From contig CAUGPT010000007.1 of the NCBI GenBank assembly GCA_959601495.1, positions 7,710 through 71,709 of the forward strand: a stretch of DNA of 64,000 nt. Direction: 5' to 3'. Of this stretch, positions 16,229 through 25,687 are shown piece after piece. This stretch comes from Avispirillum sp959601495 (lineage in GTDB: Bacteria > Bacillota > Clostridia > Oscillospirales > CAG-272). Both the position numbers and the translations under genes were made by a program. Each line of letters starts with the position of its first letter. Within the stretch, counting starts at the first letter, position 1. The notes below the pieces were generated by a model, which did not search any database, was not told where the DNA came from, and saw only the letters and a program-made list of their open reading frames with translations.

Positions 16229-17470
16229 ATGAACAGAAAGATTCTTGCAGTTCTTCTCGCGGTAGTTACCGTATTCAGCATGCTTGCGCTTGCAGCTTGC
16301 GGCAAGGACAGCACCAAAACTGACGACGGCAAAAAGGACAGCGACAAAGAGATTAAAGTAGGCTTCATATTCCTGCACGATGAGAACTCTACTTACGACC
16401 TCAACTTCATCAATGCAGCTGACGAGGCTCTTAAGAATCTCGGCTTCAAGGAGACACAGTTCATTTATAAGACCAACGTTCCCGAGGGTCAGGAGTGCTT
16501 TGAGGCAGCAGAGGACCTGGTTGACCAGAAGTGCTCTATCATCTTTGCAGACTCCTTCGGTCATGAGGACTACATGATCGAGGCAGCAAAGAAGTATCCC
16601 GATGTTCAGTTCTGCCATGCAACCGGTACAAAGGCTCATACCGAAGGCCTTGACAACTATCACAACGCATTCGCTTCCATCTACGAAGGCAGATACCTTG
16701 CAGGTATCGCTGCAGGTCTCAAGCTCAACGAGATGATTGCAGACGGCAAGTTCAAGGCGGAAGAGGCTAAGATCGGCTACGTAGGCGCATTTACATACGC
16801 AGAGGTTATGTCCGGCTACACCTCCTTCTTCCTCGGCGCGCGCTCTGTATGCCCCACTGCAACTATGGAGGTTACCTTTACCGGCTCATGGTACAACGAA
16901 ACCGCAGAGAAGGAAGCAGCTAACAAGCTCATCGCTTCCGGCTGTAAGCTTATCAGCCAGCATGCAGACTCCATGGGTGCTCCTACCGCATGCGAGACCG
17001 CAGGTGTTCCCAACGTTTCCTACAACGGTAGCACAATTTCCGCTTGCCCCAACACCTTTATCGTATCCTCCAGAATCAACTGGGCTCCCTACTATGAGTT
17101 CGTGATCAAGGCTGTTCAGAACGACGAGAAGATCCCCGCTGACTGGACCGGCACACTTGCAACCGGCTCCGTTGTTCTCACCGAAGTTAACGAGCAGGCT
17201 GCTGCTGAGGGCACTCAGAAGGCTATCGACGCAGCTGCTGCAGAGCTCAAGGACGGCACCCGTCACGTATTTGACATTACCACCTTTACCGTAAACAAAG
17301 AGGCTGTAAACGAAGACCTTATGGCTGACGTTGACACCGACGCAAACTACGAGGCTGACACCAAGGTTGTTTCCGACGGCTACTTCCACGAGTCCGAGTA
17401 CCGCAGCGCACCTTACTTCCAGCTTGAGATCGACGGTATTACTCTGCTTGACAGAAACTACGGCGACTGA
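16229..17470 (+). CDS. BMP family nucleoside-binding lipoprotein
   Basis: This is a 413-residue substrate-binding lipoprotein of the Bmp/PnrA family, which binds purine nucleosides for ABC import. The signal peptide ends in the lipobox LAAC (about residue 24), then a Lys/Asp-rich linker, then the BMP domain: KVGFIFLHDENSTYDLNF, ADSFGHEDYMIEAAKKYPDVQF, YEGRYLAGIAAGL, IGYVGAF and QHADSMGA. The ribosome binding site TGGAGGA is strong. Codon choice is narrower than in neighbouring genes (AAG, GAG, ACC favoured), consistent with high expression. The matching ATPase and permeases lie directly downstream. Confidence 0.93.
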   Translation: MNRKILAVLLAVVTVFSMLALAACGKDSTKTDDGKKDSDKEIKVGFIFLHDENSTYDLNFINAADEALKNLGFKETQFIYKTNVPEGQECFEAAEDLVDQKCSIIFADSFGHEDYMIEAAKKYPDVQFCHATGTKAHTEGLDNYHNAFASIYEGRYLAGIAAGLKLNEMIADGKFKAEEAKIGYVGAFTYAEVMSGYTSFFLGARSVCPTATMEVTFTGSWYNETAEKEAANKLIASGCKLISQHADSMGAPTACETAGVPNVSYNGSTISACPNTFIVSSRINWAPYYEFVIKAVQNDEKIPADWTGTLATGSVVLTEVNEQAAAEGTQKAIDAAAAELKDGTRHVFDITTFTVNKEAVNEDLMADVDTDANYEADTKVVSDGYFHESEYRSAPYFQLEIDGITLLDRNYGD

Positions 17471-17493
17471 TTTTCTATAAATTATCAACCGAT

Positions 17494-17524
17494 CGGAGCG
17501 GGGCACATTTTGTGCCCCACTCCG
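17494..17524 (+). terminator. Stem-loop between the BMP lipoprotein gene and its ATPase gene
   Basis: A 13-bp stem (CGGAGCGGGGCAC with GTGCCCCACTCCG, one C-A mismatch) and 5-nt loop. No good T-tract follows, so it could act as an RNA stabiliser or partial terminator that leaves the binding protein mRNA in excess over the permease mRNA. Confidence 0.6.
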
Positions 17525-17537
17525 TGACTCTGTTTTA

Positions 17538-17557
17538 CGACCGCAAATTTACGGTCG
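17538..17557 (+). terminator. Second small stem-loop before the ATPase gene
   Basis: A 6-bp stem (CGACCG with CGGTCG) and 8-nt loop, 14 bp after the larger stem-loop. It may belong to the same attenuation region. Confidence 0.4.
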
Positions 17558-17595
17558 CTCTTGCATTTTATTAAGGCTTTTTGCGGAGGTTTTCT

Positions 17596-19149
17596 GTGAA
17601 CGAAAAGATTGCGATAGAACTGAAAGGTGTTTCGAAAAGCTTCGGGCACGTGGTTGCCAATAAAGATGTGAACCTGCAGGTCAGACGCGGGGAGATACTT
17701 GCCGTTCTCGGCGAGAACGGAAGCGGCAAAACTACCCTGATGAACATGATTTCGGGTATATATTACCCTGATGAGGGTCAGATCTTTGTTGACGGCGAGG
17801 AGGTAGTCATATCCTCTCCCAAGGACGCTTTCAAGTACGGCATAGGAATGATACATCAGCATTTCAAGCTGGTGGACGTTTTCAGCGCTGCGGAAAACAT
17901 AATTCTCGGTACAAAGGACGAGCAGGGCTTCAACATGAAGCGCTCTGTCGCCAAGGTCAGAGAGATCACCGAGAAATACGGATTTGTAATTGATCCCGAT
18001 AAGAAGATATACGAAATGTCGGTCTCCGAAAAACAGACTGTGGAGATAATCAAAACGCTGTACCGCGGAGCCGATATTCTCATACTGGACGAGCCTACGG
18101 CAGTGCTCACCCCTCAGGAGATAGACAGGCTGTTCGCCGTTCTTCGCCGCATGCGCGACGACGGTAAGGCGATCATCATCATAACGCACAAGCTGCATGA
18201 GGTGCTTTCCATTTCGGACAGAGTATCCGTACTGCGTAAAGGCGAGTACATCGGCACGGTCAATACTTCCGAGACTAACGAAAGCATGCTCACCGAAATG
18301 ATGGTAGGCAAAAAGGTAAGCCTCAATATTGAGAGAGGCGAGCCTGAGTTTCCCCGCGACAGACTTGTTGTCGAAAACGTCAGCTGCATAAACCGCGAGG
18401 GCGCGACACTTCTCGATAAGGTCTCATTCACCGCGCGCAGCGGCGAGATACTGGGCATTGCCGGCATCGCGGGCAGCGGTCAGCGCGAGCTGCTGGAGGC
18501 GATTGCGGGACTGCAGCATATCGAGAGCGGCAGCATTACATACAACAATCCCAAAACAGGCAAAGCCGACGATCTGCGCGACAAAACTCCGCTGCAGATA
18601 AGAGAGCTTGGCGTTCGTCTTTCGTTTGTCCCCGAGGACCGTCTGGGCATGGGACTTGTGGGCAATATGGACATTATTGACAACATGATGCTCCGCAGCT
18701 ATCGCAAAGGACACTCGATGTTCCTTCAGCGCAAGGCGCCCAAGGACCTGGCAGAGACGATAATAAACGAGCTTGAGGTCGTTACCCCCAGCGCAAGCAC
18801 TCCCGTGCGCCGCCTCTCCGGAGGAAACGTGCAGAAGGTGCTTGTGGGACGTGAGATAGCCGCCGCACCTACGGTGCTTATGGCTGCGTATCCCGTCAGA
18901 GGACTTGACATAAACTCATCTTACGCAATATACAATCTGCTGAATCAGCAGAAGAAAAGCGGCGTTGCCGTTATATTCGTCGGCGAGGATCTGGACGTTC
19001 TGCTTGAGCTTTGCGACAGGATCATGGTCATAAGCTCCGGCAGGGTCACAGGCGTTGTCGATGCGAGAAAGGCAACGAAAGAGCAGATAGGATTTATGAT
19101 GACCGGCGGCACTGCCGACGGTGAAGAAGACGGTGTAAAGGAGGCGTGA
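17596..19149 (+). CDS. Nucleoside ABC transporter ATPase (two ABC domains)
   Basis: This 517-residue tandem ATPase energises the BMP-dependent importer. The first domain has Walker A GENGSGKTT, Q-loop HQHFKLVDVFSA, a signature read as SVSEKQ, and Walker B LILDEPTAVLTPQE. The second has the altered Walker A-like GIAGSGQRE, signature LSGGNVQK, and a Walker B in which the Asp-Glu pair is replaced (AAYPVRGLDINS), as is usual for this family, so only one site is fully catalytic. The GTG at 17596 is chosen because GCGGAGGT lies 5 bp upstream; the open frame starts at a TTG 15 bp earlier, before that site. The permeases follow. Confidence 0.93.
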   Translation: MNEKIAIELKGVSKSFGHVVANKDVNLQVRRGEILAVLGENGSGKTTLMNMISGIYYPDEGQIFVDGEEVVISSPKDAFKYGIGMIHQHFKLVDVFSAAENIILGTKDEQGFNMKRSVAKVREITEKYGFVIDPDKKIYEMSVSEKQTVEIIKTLYRGADILILDEPTAVLTPQEIDRLFAVLRRMRDDGKAIIIITHKLHEVLSISDRVSVLRKGEYIGTVNTSETNESMLTEMMVGKKVSLNIERGEPEFPRDRLVVENVSCINREGATLLDKVSFTARSGEILGIAGIAGSGQRELLEAIAGLQHIESGSITYNNPKTGKADDLRDKTPLQIRELGVRLSFVPEDRLGMGLVGNMDIIDNMMLRSYRKGHSMFLQRKAPKDLAETIINELEVVTPSASTPVRRLSGGNVQKVLVGREIAAAPTVLMAAYPVRGLDINSSYAIYNLLNQQKKSGVAVIFVGEDLDVLLELCDRIMVISSGRVTGVVDARKATKEQIGFMMTGGTADGEEDGVKEA

Positions 19150-19150
19150 C

Positions 19151-20275
19151 ATGGAAAAAACAGCAGTAAAACAGGAAAACAGAAAAAAGCACGAGCCTCT
19201 TATACATATAGTAAAGAGAGATACGCTTCCGTGGTATCAGTCATGGGGAATACGCGCAGCTTCAATTGTCGCGGCGCTTATCATAAGCGCGGTGGTCACG
19301 ATGCTGCTCACGGGCGAAAACCCGCTTATGGTTTACAAGACCATGTTTCAGGGCGCTTTCGGCTCGGAGAGACGTATATGGAACCTTTTGCAGAGCCTTG
19401 CAATGCTGCTTTGCGTTTCCCTTGCGGTGACTCCCGCCTTCAAAATGCGCTTCTGGAATATAGGCGCCGAGGGTCAGGTGCTTGTGGGCGGCCTTGCGAC
19501 GGCGGCATGCATGATTCTTCTGGGCGGCAAGCTGCCCAACTGGCTGCTCATTATAGTAATGACTGCGGCAAGCATACTCGCCGGCGCGATATGGGCGGTC
19601 ATCCCCGCGCTTTTCAAAGCCAAGTGGAACACAAACGAAACGCTGTTCACCCTTATGATGAACTACGTAGGCATTCAGCTCGTATCGTATTTCGTAATGC
19701 TGTGGGAAGTCCCCAAGGGCTCCGGTAAGATAGGCATTATCAATCAGACCGGCAGGGAAGGATGGTTTCCCACCATCGGCGAGTACGACTATCTGCTCAA
19801 CATTATCGTTGTGGCGGTGCTTACCGTCGCGATGTTTATCTATCTGCGCTACTCAAAGCACGGATATGAAATAGCCGTCGTGGGCGAGAGCGAAAACACC
19901 GCAAGATATATCGGCATAAGCGTTAAAAAGGTCATAATCAGAACAATGCTTCTGTCCGGCGCGATCTGCGGCATCGCAGGCCTTCTGCTTGTAGGCTCCA
20001 CCAACCACACAATAACGACTACTACGGCGGACGGACGCGGATTTACCGCCATCATGGTGTCGTGGCTCGCAAAATTCAATCCCGTTTTCATGGTGTTCAC
20101 TTCGTTCTTGCTTGTGTTCCTCGAAAAGGGAGCAACCGAAATTTCCACAGTGTTCAGACTGAACCAGTCGTTCTCCGATATAATAACGGGAATAATTCTG
20201 TTCTTCATTATCGGCAGCGAGTTCTTTATAAACTATAAGCTGAAGTTTCACAAAGCGCATAAGGAGGTAAAATAA
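19151..20275 (+). CDS. Nucleoside ABC transporter permease 1
   Basis: This is a 374-residue integral membrane protein of the branched-chain amino acid/nucleoside permease family. A charged cytoplasmic N-terminus precedes about nine hydrophobic segments. Conserved parts include NIGAEGQVLVGGLAT and GESENTARYIGI, the coupling-helix region. The gene starts 1 bp after the ATPase stop and ends where the second permease begins, so the transporter genes are translationally linked. Confidence 0.92.
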   Translation: MEKTAVKQENRKKHEPLIHIVKRDTLPWYQSWGIRAASIVAALIISAVVTMLLTGENPLMVYKTMFQGAFGSERRIWNLLQSLAMLLCVSLAVTPAFKMRFWNIGAEGQVLVGGLATAACMILLGGKLPNWLLIIVMTAASILAGAIWAVIPALFKAKWNTNETLFTLMMNYVGIQLVSYFVMLWEVPKGSGKIGIINQTGREGWFPTIGEYDYLLNIIVVAVLTVAMFIYLRYSKHGYEIAVVGESENTARYIGISVKKVIIRTMLLSGAICGIAGLLLVGSTNHTITTTTADGRGFTAIMVSWLAKFNPVFMVFTSFLLVFLEKGATEISTVFRLNQSFSDIITGIILFFIIGSEFFINYKLKFHKAHKEVK

Positions 20276-21274
20276 ATGAGTATATCGATGCTTATAACCT
20301 TCTTCCAGCGTGCAGTCGTCCAGGGCGTGCCGATACTTTTCGGCTCGACGGGCGAAATCCTTACGGAGAAGAGCGGAAACCTTAACCTCGGTATCCCCGG
20401 CATTATGTATGTTGGCGGCATTTCCGGCGTCATCGGCGCATTCCTTTATGAAGAATCGCTCCCTTCAAGAGCCGACATAAAGGCACTGCCCGCCATTCTC
20501 ATACCGATACTTTGCTGTCTTCTCGGTTCGCTCATCATGGGCCTTATCTACTGTTTTCTGACAGTTACGCTGAGAGCAAACCAGAACGTTACCGGTCTTG
20601 CAATAACCACATTCGGCACAGGCTTCGGTAACTTCTTCGGTGCTTCTCTCGTAAAGCTCACCGGCAGTGACGTTCCTTCCGTTGCTCTTACAAATACGAG
20701 CCAGTTCTTTACCAAAAAGCTTCCGATCGCAGAGAAGCTCGGGTGGTTCGGAGAGCTGTTCCTCAATTACGGATTTATGACGTACGCCGCCATCGCCATC
20801 GCTATCGTGGCTGCGATCATACTCAAACGCACAAGAATCGGTCTTGAGCTGCGCGCCGTGGGAGAAAATCCCGCCACAGCGGACGCCGCGGGCATAAGCG
20901 TTAACAAAAACAAGTATTTTGCAACCTGCATCGGAAGCATGATAGCAGGTCTCGGCGGACTGTACTACGTTATGGACTACGCAAACGGCGTTTGGTCAAA
21001 CGAAGGCTTCGGCGACCGCGGCTGGCTTGCAATAGCGCTTGTCATATTTGCGATGTGGCGCCCCAATCTGGGCATATTCGGCTCGTTCCTGTTCGGCGGA
21101 CTGTACATAATCTATCTGTTCGTGCCCGGACTCGCGATGCGCAATCAGGAGCTGTTCAAAATGCTCCCGTACCTTGTTACCATTGCGGTGCTTGTTATCA
21201 CAAGTATCCGCAGCAAGCGCGAAAATCAGCCCCCGCAAAGCCTCGGACTTTTTTACTTCCGAGAGGAGCGGTAA
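20276..21274 (+). CDS. Nucleoside ABC transporter permease 2
   Basis: This is a 332-residue integral membrane protein and the partner of the preceding permease. Family signature regions are GSTGEILTEKSGNLNLGIPGIM near the N-terminus, RIGLELRAVGENPATADAAGI (coupling region), and GFGDRGWLAIALVIFAMWRP. The ATG abuts the stop codon of the upstream permease with AAGGAGGT in front. A strong terminator lies 7 bp after its stop and closes the transporter unit. Confidence 0.92.
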   Translation: MSISMLITFFQRAVVQGVPILFGSTGEILTEKSGNLNLGIPGIMYVGGISGVIGAFLYEESLPSRADIKALPAILIPILCCLLGSLIMGLIYCFLTVTLRANQNVTGLAITTFGTGFGNFFGASLVKLTGSDVPSVALTNTSQFFTKKLPIAEKLGWFGELFLNYGFMTYAAIAIAIVAAIILKRTRIGLELRAVGENPATADAAGISVNKNKYFATCIGSMIAGLGGLYYVMDYANGVWSNEGFGDRGWLAIALVIFAMWRPNLGIFGSFLFGGLYIIYLFVPGLAMRNQELFKMLPYLVTIAVLVITSIRSKRENQPPQSLGLFYFREER

Positions 21275-21281
21275 TTCGGTA

Positions 21282-21312
21282 AAAAAACCGTCGGGATGAC
21301 CGACGGTTTTTT
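21282..21312 (+). terminator. Intrinsic terminator of the nucleoside transporter operon
   Basis: A 13-bp stem (AAAAAACCGTCGG with CCGACGGTTTTTT), 5-nt loop and T-run. Confidence 0.93.
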
Positions 21313-21380
21313 GTGCGGCGGCGGTCGGGAAAAAATGCACGATACGTATTTATCCAAGGATTTACAATTGCCTTATAATC

Positions 21381-21409
21381 TTGACAATATACTGCCCGGG
21401 TGTTATAAT
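21381..21409 (+). promoter_or_regulatory. Housekeeping promoter of the repeat-rich secreted protein gene
   Basis: TTGACA (21381-21386), 17-bp spacer, TATAAT (21404-21409), 49 bp before the ATG at 21459. Both boxes are consensus. Confidence 0.9.
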
Positions 21410-21458
21410 TTACATATGTAGAAATTGCATCCGCAGATAAAGAAAGGGTAATACTTAA

Positions 21459-24400
21459 ATGAGAAACAAACGGTTGATCGGCAGAATATTTGCGGCTTTG
21501 CTGTGCGTTTGCATGGCGCTGGGCGCTTTTTGCACCTCCGCGTCGGCGGCGTCCGTCAGCTTTGACGGTATGGTAAGCGCTGCCTCGGACATAATCCGTG
21601 CCAACGAGGGCGCATATGCTTCCGTAAATCCCGATGACAACGGCGCGCTCAGTGTCGGATGGCTGCAGTGGCACGCCAACCGCGCGCTCAGCCTTGTAAA
21701 ATCCATTGTCGCCGGGGATACAGCCAATGCAAAAAAACTTCTCGGCACTGCTCTTTATAATGAAATCACTGCTGCGTCGTCCGCTGCGTGGTCGTCAAGA
21801 GTGCTCACAACGGACGAAAAGACCCGTCTCTCCGCGCTTATGGACAGCTCGGTCGGCCATACCGAGCAGGACAAGCTTGCATATTCCGATATTTCCGTAT
21901 ACATAAATCACGGTATGACTCTCGGCATAAAGGATCCGTCGGCACTTGTGTTTTTTGCCGACATTGAGAATCAGTGCGGCGGTGGAGGCAGCGCAAGAGT
22001 TGCATCGTCGGCAATAAGCGCCGCAGGCAGCGCCGAAAATGTCACACTTAAGGTGCTGTATAACGCGGCTATGGCAGACAAGATCGCCGGCAAGTACGAG
22101 ACAAGAAGAAACAAGACATACAACGCCTGCCTTATCCTTGGGTGGGATTCTCTTGCGGAAAACTTTGAGGTCTGGGTCGCAACATCGTCAGTCAACGTGC
22201 GCAAGGGCCCCGACACCGCATATGAGCGCCTCACTTCGATCGCCGCGGGCGGTCAGATCGCTGTTACGGCAAAAAAGAGCATTGACGGCTATTGCTGGGG
22301 CAAAACGCCTATCGGCTGGCTGTGCCTCGACTATTGCGAGTGGAAAAGCGGCAGTCTCGGCGCGCAGGTGCTCTTTGACGCAAACGGCGGGGACGTTCCG
22401 TCTCCCGTAATAGCTTGGCGCGACGTCAGATATAACACTTCAAGATGTGCGGATTCACTTGCCGTTTTCGATGCAAAGCTCGGCAGCTCGGCTGCCCCCA
22501 CAAATCCGTACGGCGCGGAGACCACTGTCGCCGCTGACGGTAAGGTGACCGCTGCTCCGTCTTACGGCGTGTCTCACAGCCCTATCCCCGCAAAAGGATT
22601 TGTAATTTCCGGTCATGGCGAGGGCATGCATTGGCTGTACCAATACGTCGGTGAGGATTCATACATATACTTTGACAGCGAATTGTGCCGCGTGTATGTG
22701 CTTTCCGATGCGCAAAGCTATGCCGCGCAGGGATATAACTCCGTTTTCGGCAAAGCATACGGAAGCCTCCCCACCGCGACACGCGCCGGATATTCATTTG
22801 ACGGCTGGTACACAAAAGCAAACGGCGGCGAGCGCGTCGGCGCTTTGACCGTGTGCGCGACCCATTCTTCGCAGGTGCTTTACGCTCACTGGAGACTCGG
22901 CGAGCTTTCTTCCGCTGCGTTCGACACCGACGGCGGCTATTTTGAAGGCACTGTAGCCACTGCGCTTTCGGGACTTAACTGCGGGCGCGGCGAGAATATG
23001 ATGATCGTATACGAGGGCAGCGCCGGCTATGACAAGACAAATACCAACGTCCACGGAGCGGAGATCTCGGTAGACAGCAGCGGCAGGGTAGTTGAGGCTC
23101 CCGGCTGGGGCTCCTGCAAGCTTAGTATACCTTCAGGCGGCTTTGCTGTCTCCGGTCACGGCAACGCAGGCTGGTGGCTGTGCGTAAACGTAAGCGTCGG
23201 CGACTATGTAAGCTACAGCGCCGATGCGGGCACTGTTACCGTTTATAAATCGAAAGATACATACGAGGCGCTGAACAGGCAGGTCCGAGTGGGCTCGCCC
23301 GTGGGCAAACTGCCGACACCCGTTAAGGAATATTATGATTTCAAGGGCTGGTATACCGAGTCCGGCAAGCTTGCGACGGAAAAAACCGTTCTGGACAAAG
23401 CAGGCATGGTGCTCCGCGCCCGCTGGGAAATAGCGCCCACAACACTTAAGTTTGATCCCGCGGGCGGCACTGTTACGGGACAAACGGCGACCCGAACACT
23501 TTCCGGCAAAAACCGCTCCCGCGGTACGGATATGCTTATTATGTATGATTCGGGCAAGCGAAGCGGAACAAACAGCTACGGCTACGAGGCGATTGTCGCG
23601 GCAGACGGAACGGTCATCAGATCCTTCCCGTACGGAACGGGCGACAGCCCCATACCCGCAGGCGGATTTGTACTTTCGGGTCACAGCAGCGGCGGATGGT
23701 GGCTGTATACAAATGTTCATGACGGCGACTATGTAAAGGTTACAGGAAACACCGTAACGGTTTATCCCTGCGTCGGCAGCTCTATGGGCGATAGCCGCAC
23801 GGTGAAGTACGGCAGCGCATACGGCGAGCTGCCCGCGGCGAGCCGTGACGGATATACATTCCTCGGTTGGGCAGACGTAAACGGAAAAACAGTCAAGGCA
23901 TCGGATACAATTGACATATACGGAGATATAACTCTTACGGCGCTCTGGCAGAAGACCGATACAGTAAAGTTTGATACGGTGGGCGGAAAAATCAGTGTGC
24001 CGTGCGCATACACTGCCGTTAATTCCATAAATACCGGCCGCGGCACAAATAAGCTTGTGGTGATCACGGGAACTGCCAAAACGGGAACAAACGAATACGG
24101 CAGAGAAGCTTGTGTCGCAAGCGACGGTAAGGTCATCTCCGTAAACTACGGCGGCAACAGCGACGTGCCGAAATTCGGATTTGTGATCTCCGGTCACGGA
24201 ACCATGTCCGACTGGATACTGGCAAACGTTCACGTAGGTCAGTATGTTTACTGGAGCGGCACCACGGTATACGTTTACAACAGCCGCTCGGAATACGATA
24301 TGCAGTCCGGATCGTTCGAAATTGCCGACGGCGAAAGCTTTGCATCTCTCGCGCTTTCTCTGCCGCAGGCAGTTAAAGCCGACGCCGCGTTTGCCGGCTG

Positions 24401-25520
24401 GACGCTGGACGGCTCCGCGTTCACGGCGGATACCGCGGTTTGCGGCGATATAACGCTCAAGGCAAAATGGAAAGCTTCAAAGGCCGCAGCCATATTTGAC
24501 CCCTGCGGAGGAACAGTGGACGGCGCGGTGTCATCCGCCGTTCTTTCGGGAACGAACAGAAGCCGCGGCACGAATATGCTCGTGCTGTACAAGGACAAGG
24601 AGACCACGGGCACTAACCCATACGGCACTGAGGCTTTGATAGACTCAAACGGCAGAGTGGCATCCGTAACATTCTACTGGGGCGATATCAAGATACCGAA
24701 CGGCTGCACCGTGCTCTCAGGTCACGGAACCATGTCCGACTGGATACGTGACAACATAGAAGTCGGTATGTATGTAAACGTTTCGCAGAACAAAGTAAGC
24801 GTTTACAAAAACCGCGCGGCATATCTTGCCGCAAACGGCGGCGTTGTGCTCGAGGTCGGAAATGCCTACGGCACGCTTCCCGAAGCGAGCCGCAGCGGTT
24901 ATGCTTTCGGCGGATGGAAAAACTCCGCAGGGCAGATCGTTTCGTCCGATATGACAGTCGCGGACTGCGACGATCCGACACTTACCGCGGTATGGCTTGA
25001 CGAGATAACGATCTCGCTTGATACCGACGGCGGAAAGATCGGCGCAGTATCGTCAATGTCGCTTTACAACATGAATACCGGACGCCCCGCGAATAAGCTT
25101 ATACTGTGCGCGGGCAAGGCGACCACCGGTACAAACGAATACGGCGCAGAAGCGATCGTAAGCTATGACGGACGCGTCGTGGAGTTCTATTCCTACTACG
25201 GAAACCATAAGATCCCCGACGGATGCTTTGCGCTTTCAGGTCACGGCATAGCCGCAGATTGGATAATAGATAACTGCCGTGTCGGAAGCTATATAAAGGT
25301 TGACATTCTCGGAAAAGTTACAGCATATGCTTCAAAGGCAGACTGCGATGCCGCATCCGGCACTCTGAAGGTCGCCGCGGGCAGCACCGCTTCATGCCTG
25401 CCCGTGCCCGTAAAGAGCGGAGAGGTCTTTGACGGCTGGTATACTGCCGACGGCGTAAAGCTTCAGCCCGACAGCGTACTCGGCGCAAGCGAAACGCTTT
25501 ACGCAAGGTTTAATAAATAA
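21459..25520 (+). CDS. Large secreted protein: lysozyme-like N-domain, SH3-like domain and six long repeats
   Basis: This is a 1353-residue exported protein. Residues 1-30 are a signal peptide (cleavage after SASA). Residues 35-175 look like a lysozyme/chitosanase-type domain (RANEGAYASVNPDDNGALSV, then helices); Glu50 is a candidate catalytic acid. Residues 236-295 form a bacterial SH3 domain (SSVNVRKGPDTAYERL). From about 301 to 1351 there are six tandem units of about 170 residues. Each joins a domain with GRGxNxLV, GTNxYGxEA and SGHG to an InlB/Flg_new-type module (YGxLPxxxRxGYxFxGW...LxAxW). No LPXTG, SLH or C-terminal membrane anchor is present. It probably acts at or beyond the cell wall; catalytic function is unproven. 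It has its own promoter and terminator. Confidence 0.82.
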   Translation: MRNKRLIGRIFAALLCVCMALGAFCTSASAASVSFDGMVSAASDIIRANEGAYASVNPDDNGALSVGWLQWHANRALSLVKSIVAGDTANAKKLLGTALYNEITAASSAAWSSRVLTTDEKTRLSALMDSSVGHTEQDKLAYSDISVYINHGMTLGIKDPSALVFFADIENQCGGGGSARVASSAISAAGSAENVTLKVLYNAAMADKIAGKYETRRNKTYNACLILGWDSLAENFEVWVATSSVNVRKGPDTAYERLTSIAAGGQIAVTAKKSIDGYCWGKTPIGWLCLDYCEWKSGSLGAQVLFDANGGDVPSPVIAWRDVRYNTSRCADSLAVFDAKLGSSAAPTNPYGAETTVAADGKVTAAPSYGVSHSPIPAKGFVISGHGEGMHWLYQYVGEDSYIYFDSELCRVYVLSDAQSYAAQGYNSVFGKAYGSLPTATRAGYSFDGWYTKANGGERVGALTVCATHSSQVLYAHWRLGELSSAAFDTDGGYFEGTVATALSGLNCGRGENMMIVYEGSAGYDKTNTNVHGAEISVDSSGRVVEAPGWGSCKLSIPSGGFAVSGHGNAGWWLCVNVSVGDYVSYSADAGTVTVYKSKDTYEALNRQVRVGSPVGKLPTPVKEYYDFKGWYTESGKLATEKTVLDKAGMVLRARWEIAPTTLKFDPAGGTVTGQTATRTLSGKNRSRGTDMLIMYDSGKRSGTNSYGYEAIVAADGTVIRSFPYGTGDSPIPAGGFVLSGHSSGGWWLYTNVHDGDYVKVTGNTVTVYPCVGSSMGDSRTVKYGSAYGELPAASRDGYTFLGWADVNGKTVKASDTIDIYGDITLTALWQKTDTVKFDTVGGKISVPCAYTAVNSINTGRGTNKLVVITGTAKTGTNEYGREACVASDGKVISVNYGGNSDVPKFGFVISGHGTMSDWILANVHVGQYVYWSGTTVYVYNSRSEYDMQSGSFEIADGESFASLALSLPQAVKADAAFAGWTLDGSAFTADTAVCGDITLKAKWKASKAAAIFDPCGGTVDGAVSSAVLSGTNRSRGTNMLVLYKDKETTGTNPYGTEALIDSNGRVASVTFYWGDIKIPNGCTVLSGHGTMSDWIRDNIEVGMYVNVSQNKVSVYKNRAAYLAANGGVVLEVGNAYGTLPEASRSGYAFGGWKNSAGQIVSSDMTVADCDDPTLTAVWLDEITISLDTDGGKIGAVSSMSLYNMNTGRPANKLILCAGKATTGTNEYGAEAIVSYDGRVVEFYSYYGNHKIPDGCFALSGHGIAADWIIDNCRVGSYIKVDILGKVTAYASKADCDAASGTLKVAAGSTASCLPVPVKSGEVFDGWYTADGVKLQPDSVLGASETLYARFNK
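22359..25511 (+). repeat. Six in-frame repeats of about 510-540 bp within the secreted protein gene
   Basis: Six copies lie within the secreted protein gene. SGHG (SGHS in copy 3) recurs at residues 384, 565, 740, 912, 1087 and 1260. The FxGW element of the second module recurs at about 449, 630, 803, 980, 1152 and 1326. Spacing is 172-181 residues. The copies have diverged at the DNA level, so recent amplification is unlikely. Confidence 0.88.
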
Positions 25521-25526
25521 TTTGGT

Positions 25527-25557
25527 AAAATGCGGCTGCAGCGCAGCCGCATTTTTT
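25527..25557 (+). terminator. Intrinsic terminator of the secreted repeat protein gene
   Basis: A stem of 12 or more base pairs (AAAATGCGGCTGC with GCAGCCGCATTTTTT), 3-nt loop and T-run, 6 bp after the stop. Confidence 0.92.
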
Positions 25558-25572
25558 ATTATAAAACATAAG

Positions 25573-25607
25573 AAAAGCCATACGGCAAGGCGCCGTATGG
25601 CTTTTTT
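25573..25607 (-). terminator. Terminator of the metK operon, probably bidirectional
   Basis: A 14-bp perfect stem (AAAAGCCATACGGC with GCCGTATGGCTTTT), 5-nt loop, A-rich on one side and T-rich on the other. It lies between the convergent secreted-protein gene and metK. Confidence 0.88.
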
Positions 25608-25687
25608 CATATCGATTTGCGGATAAACAGAGAGCAGAGCCGCCAAGAAGCCGGGCGGTCAGCGAATTTGCCGTTATAGCAACAAAC

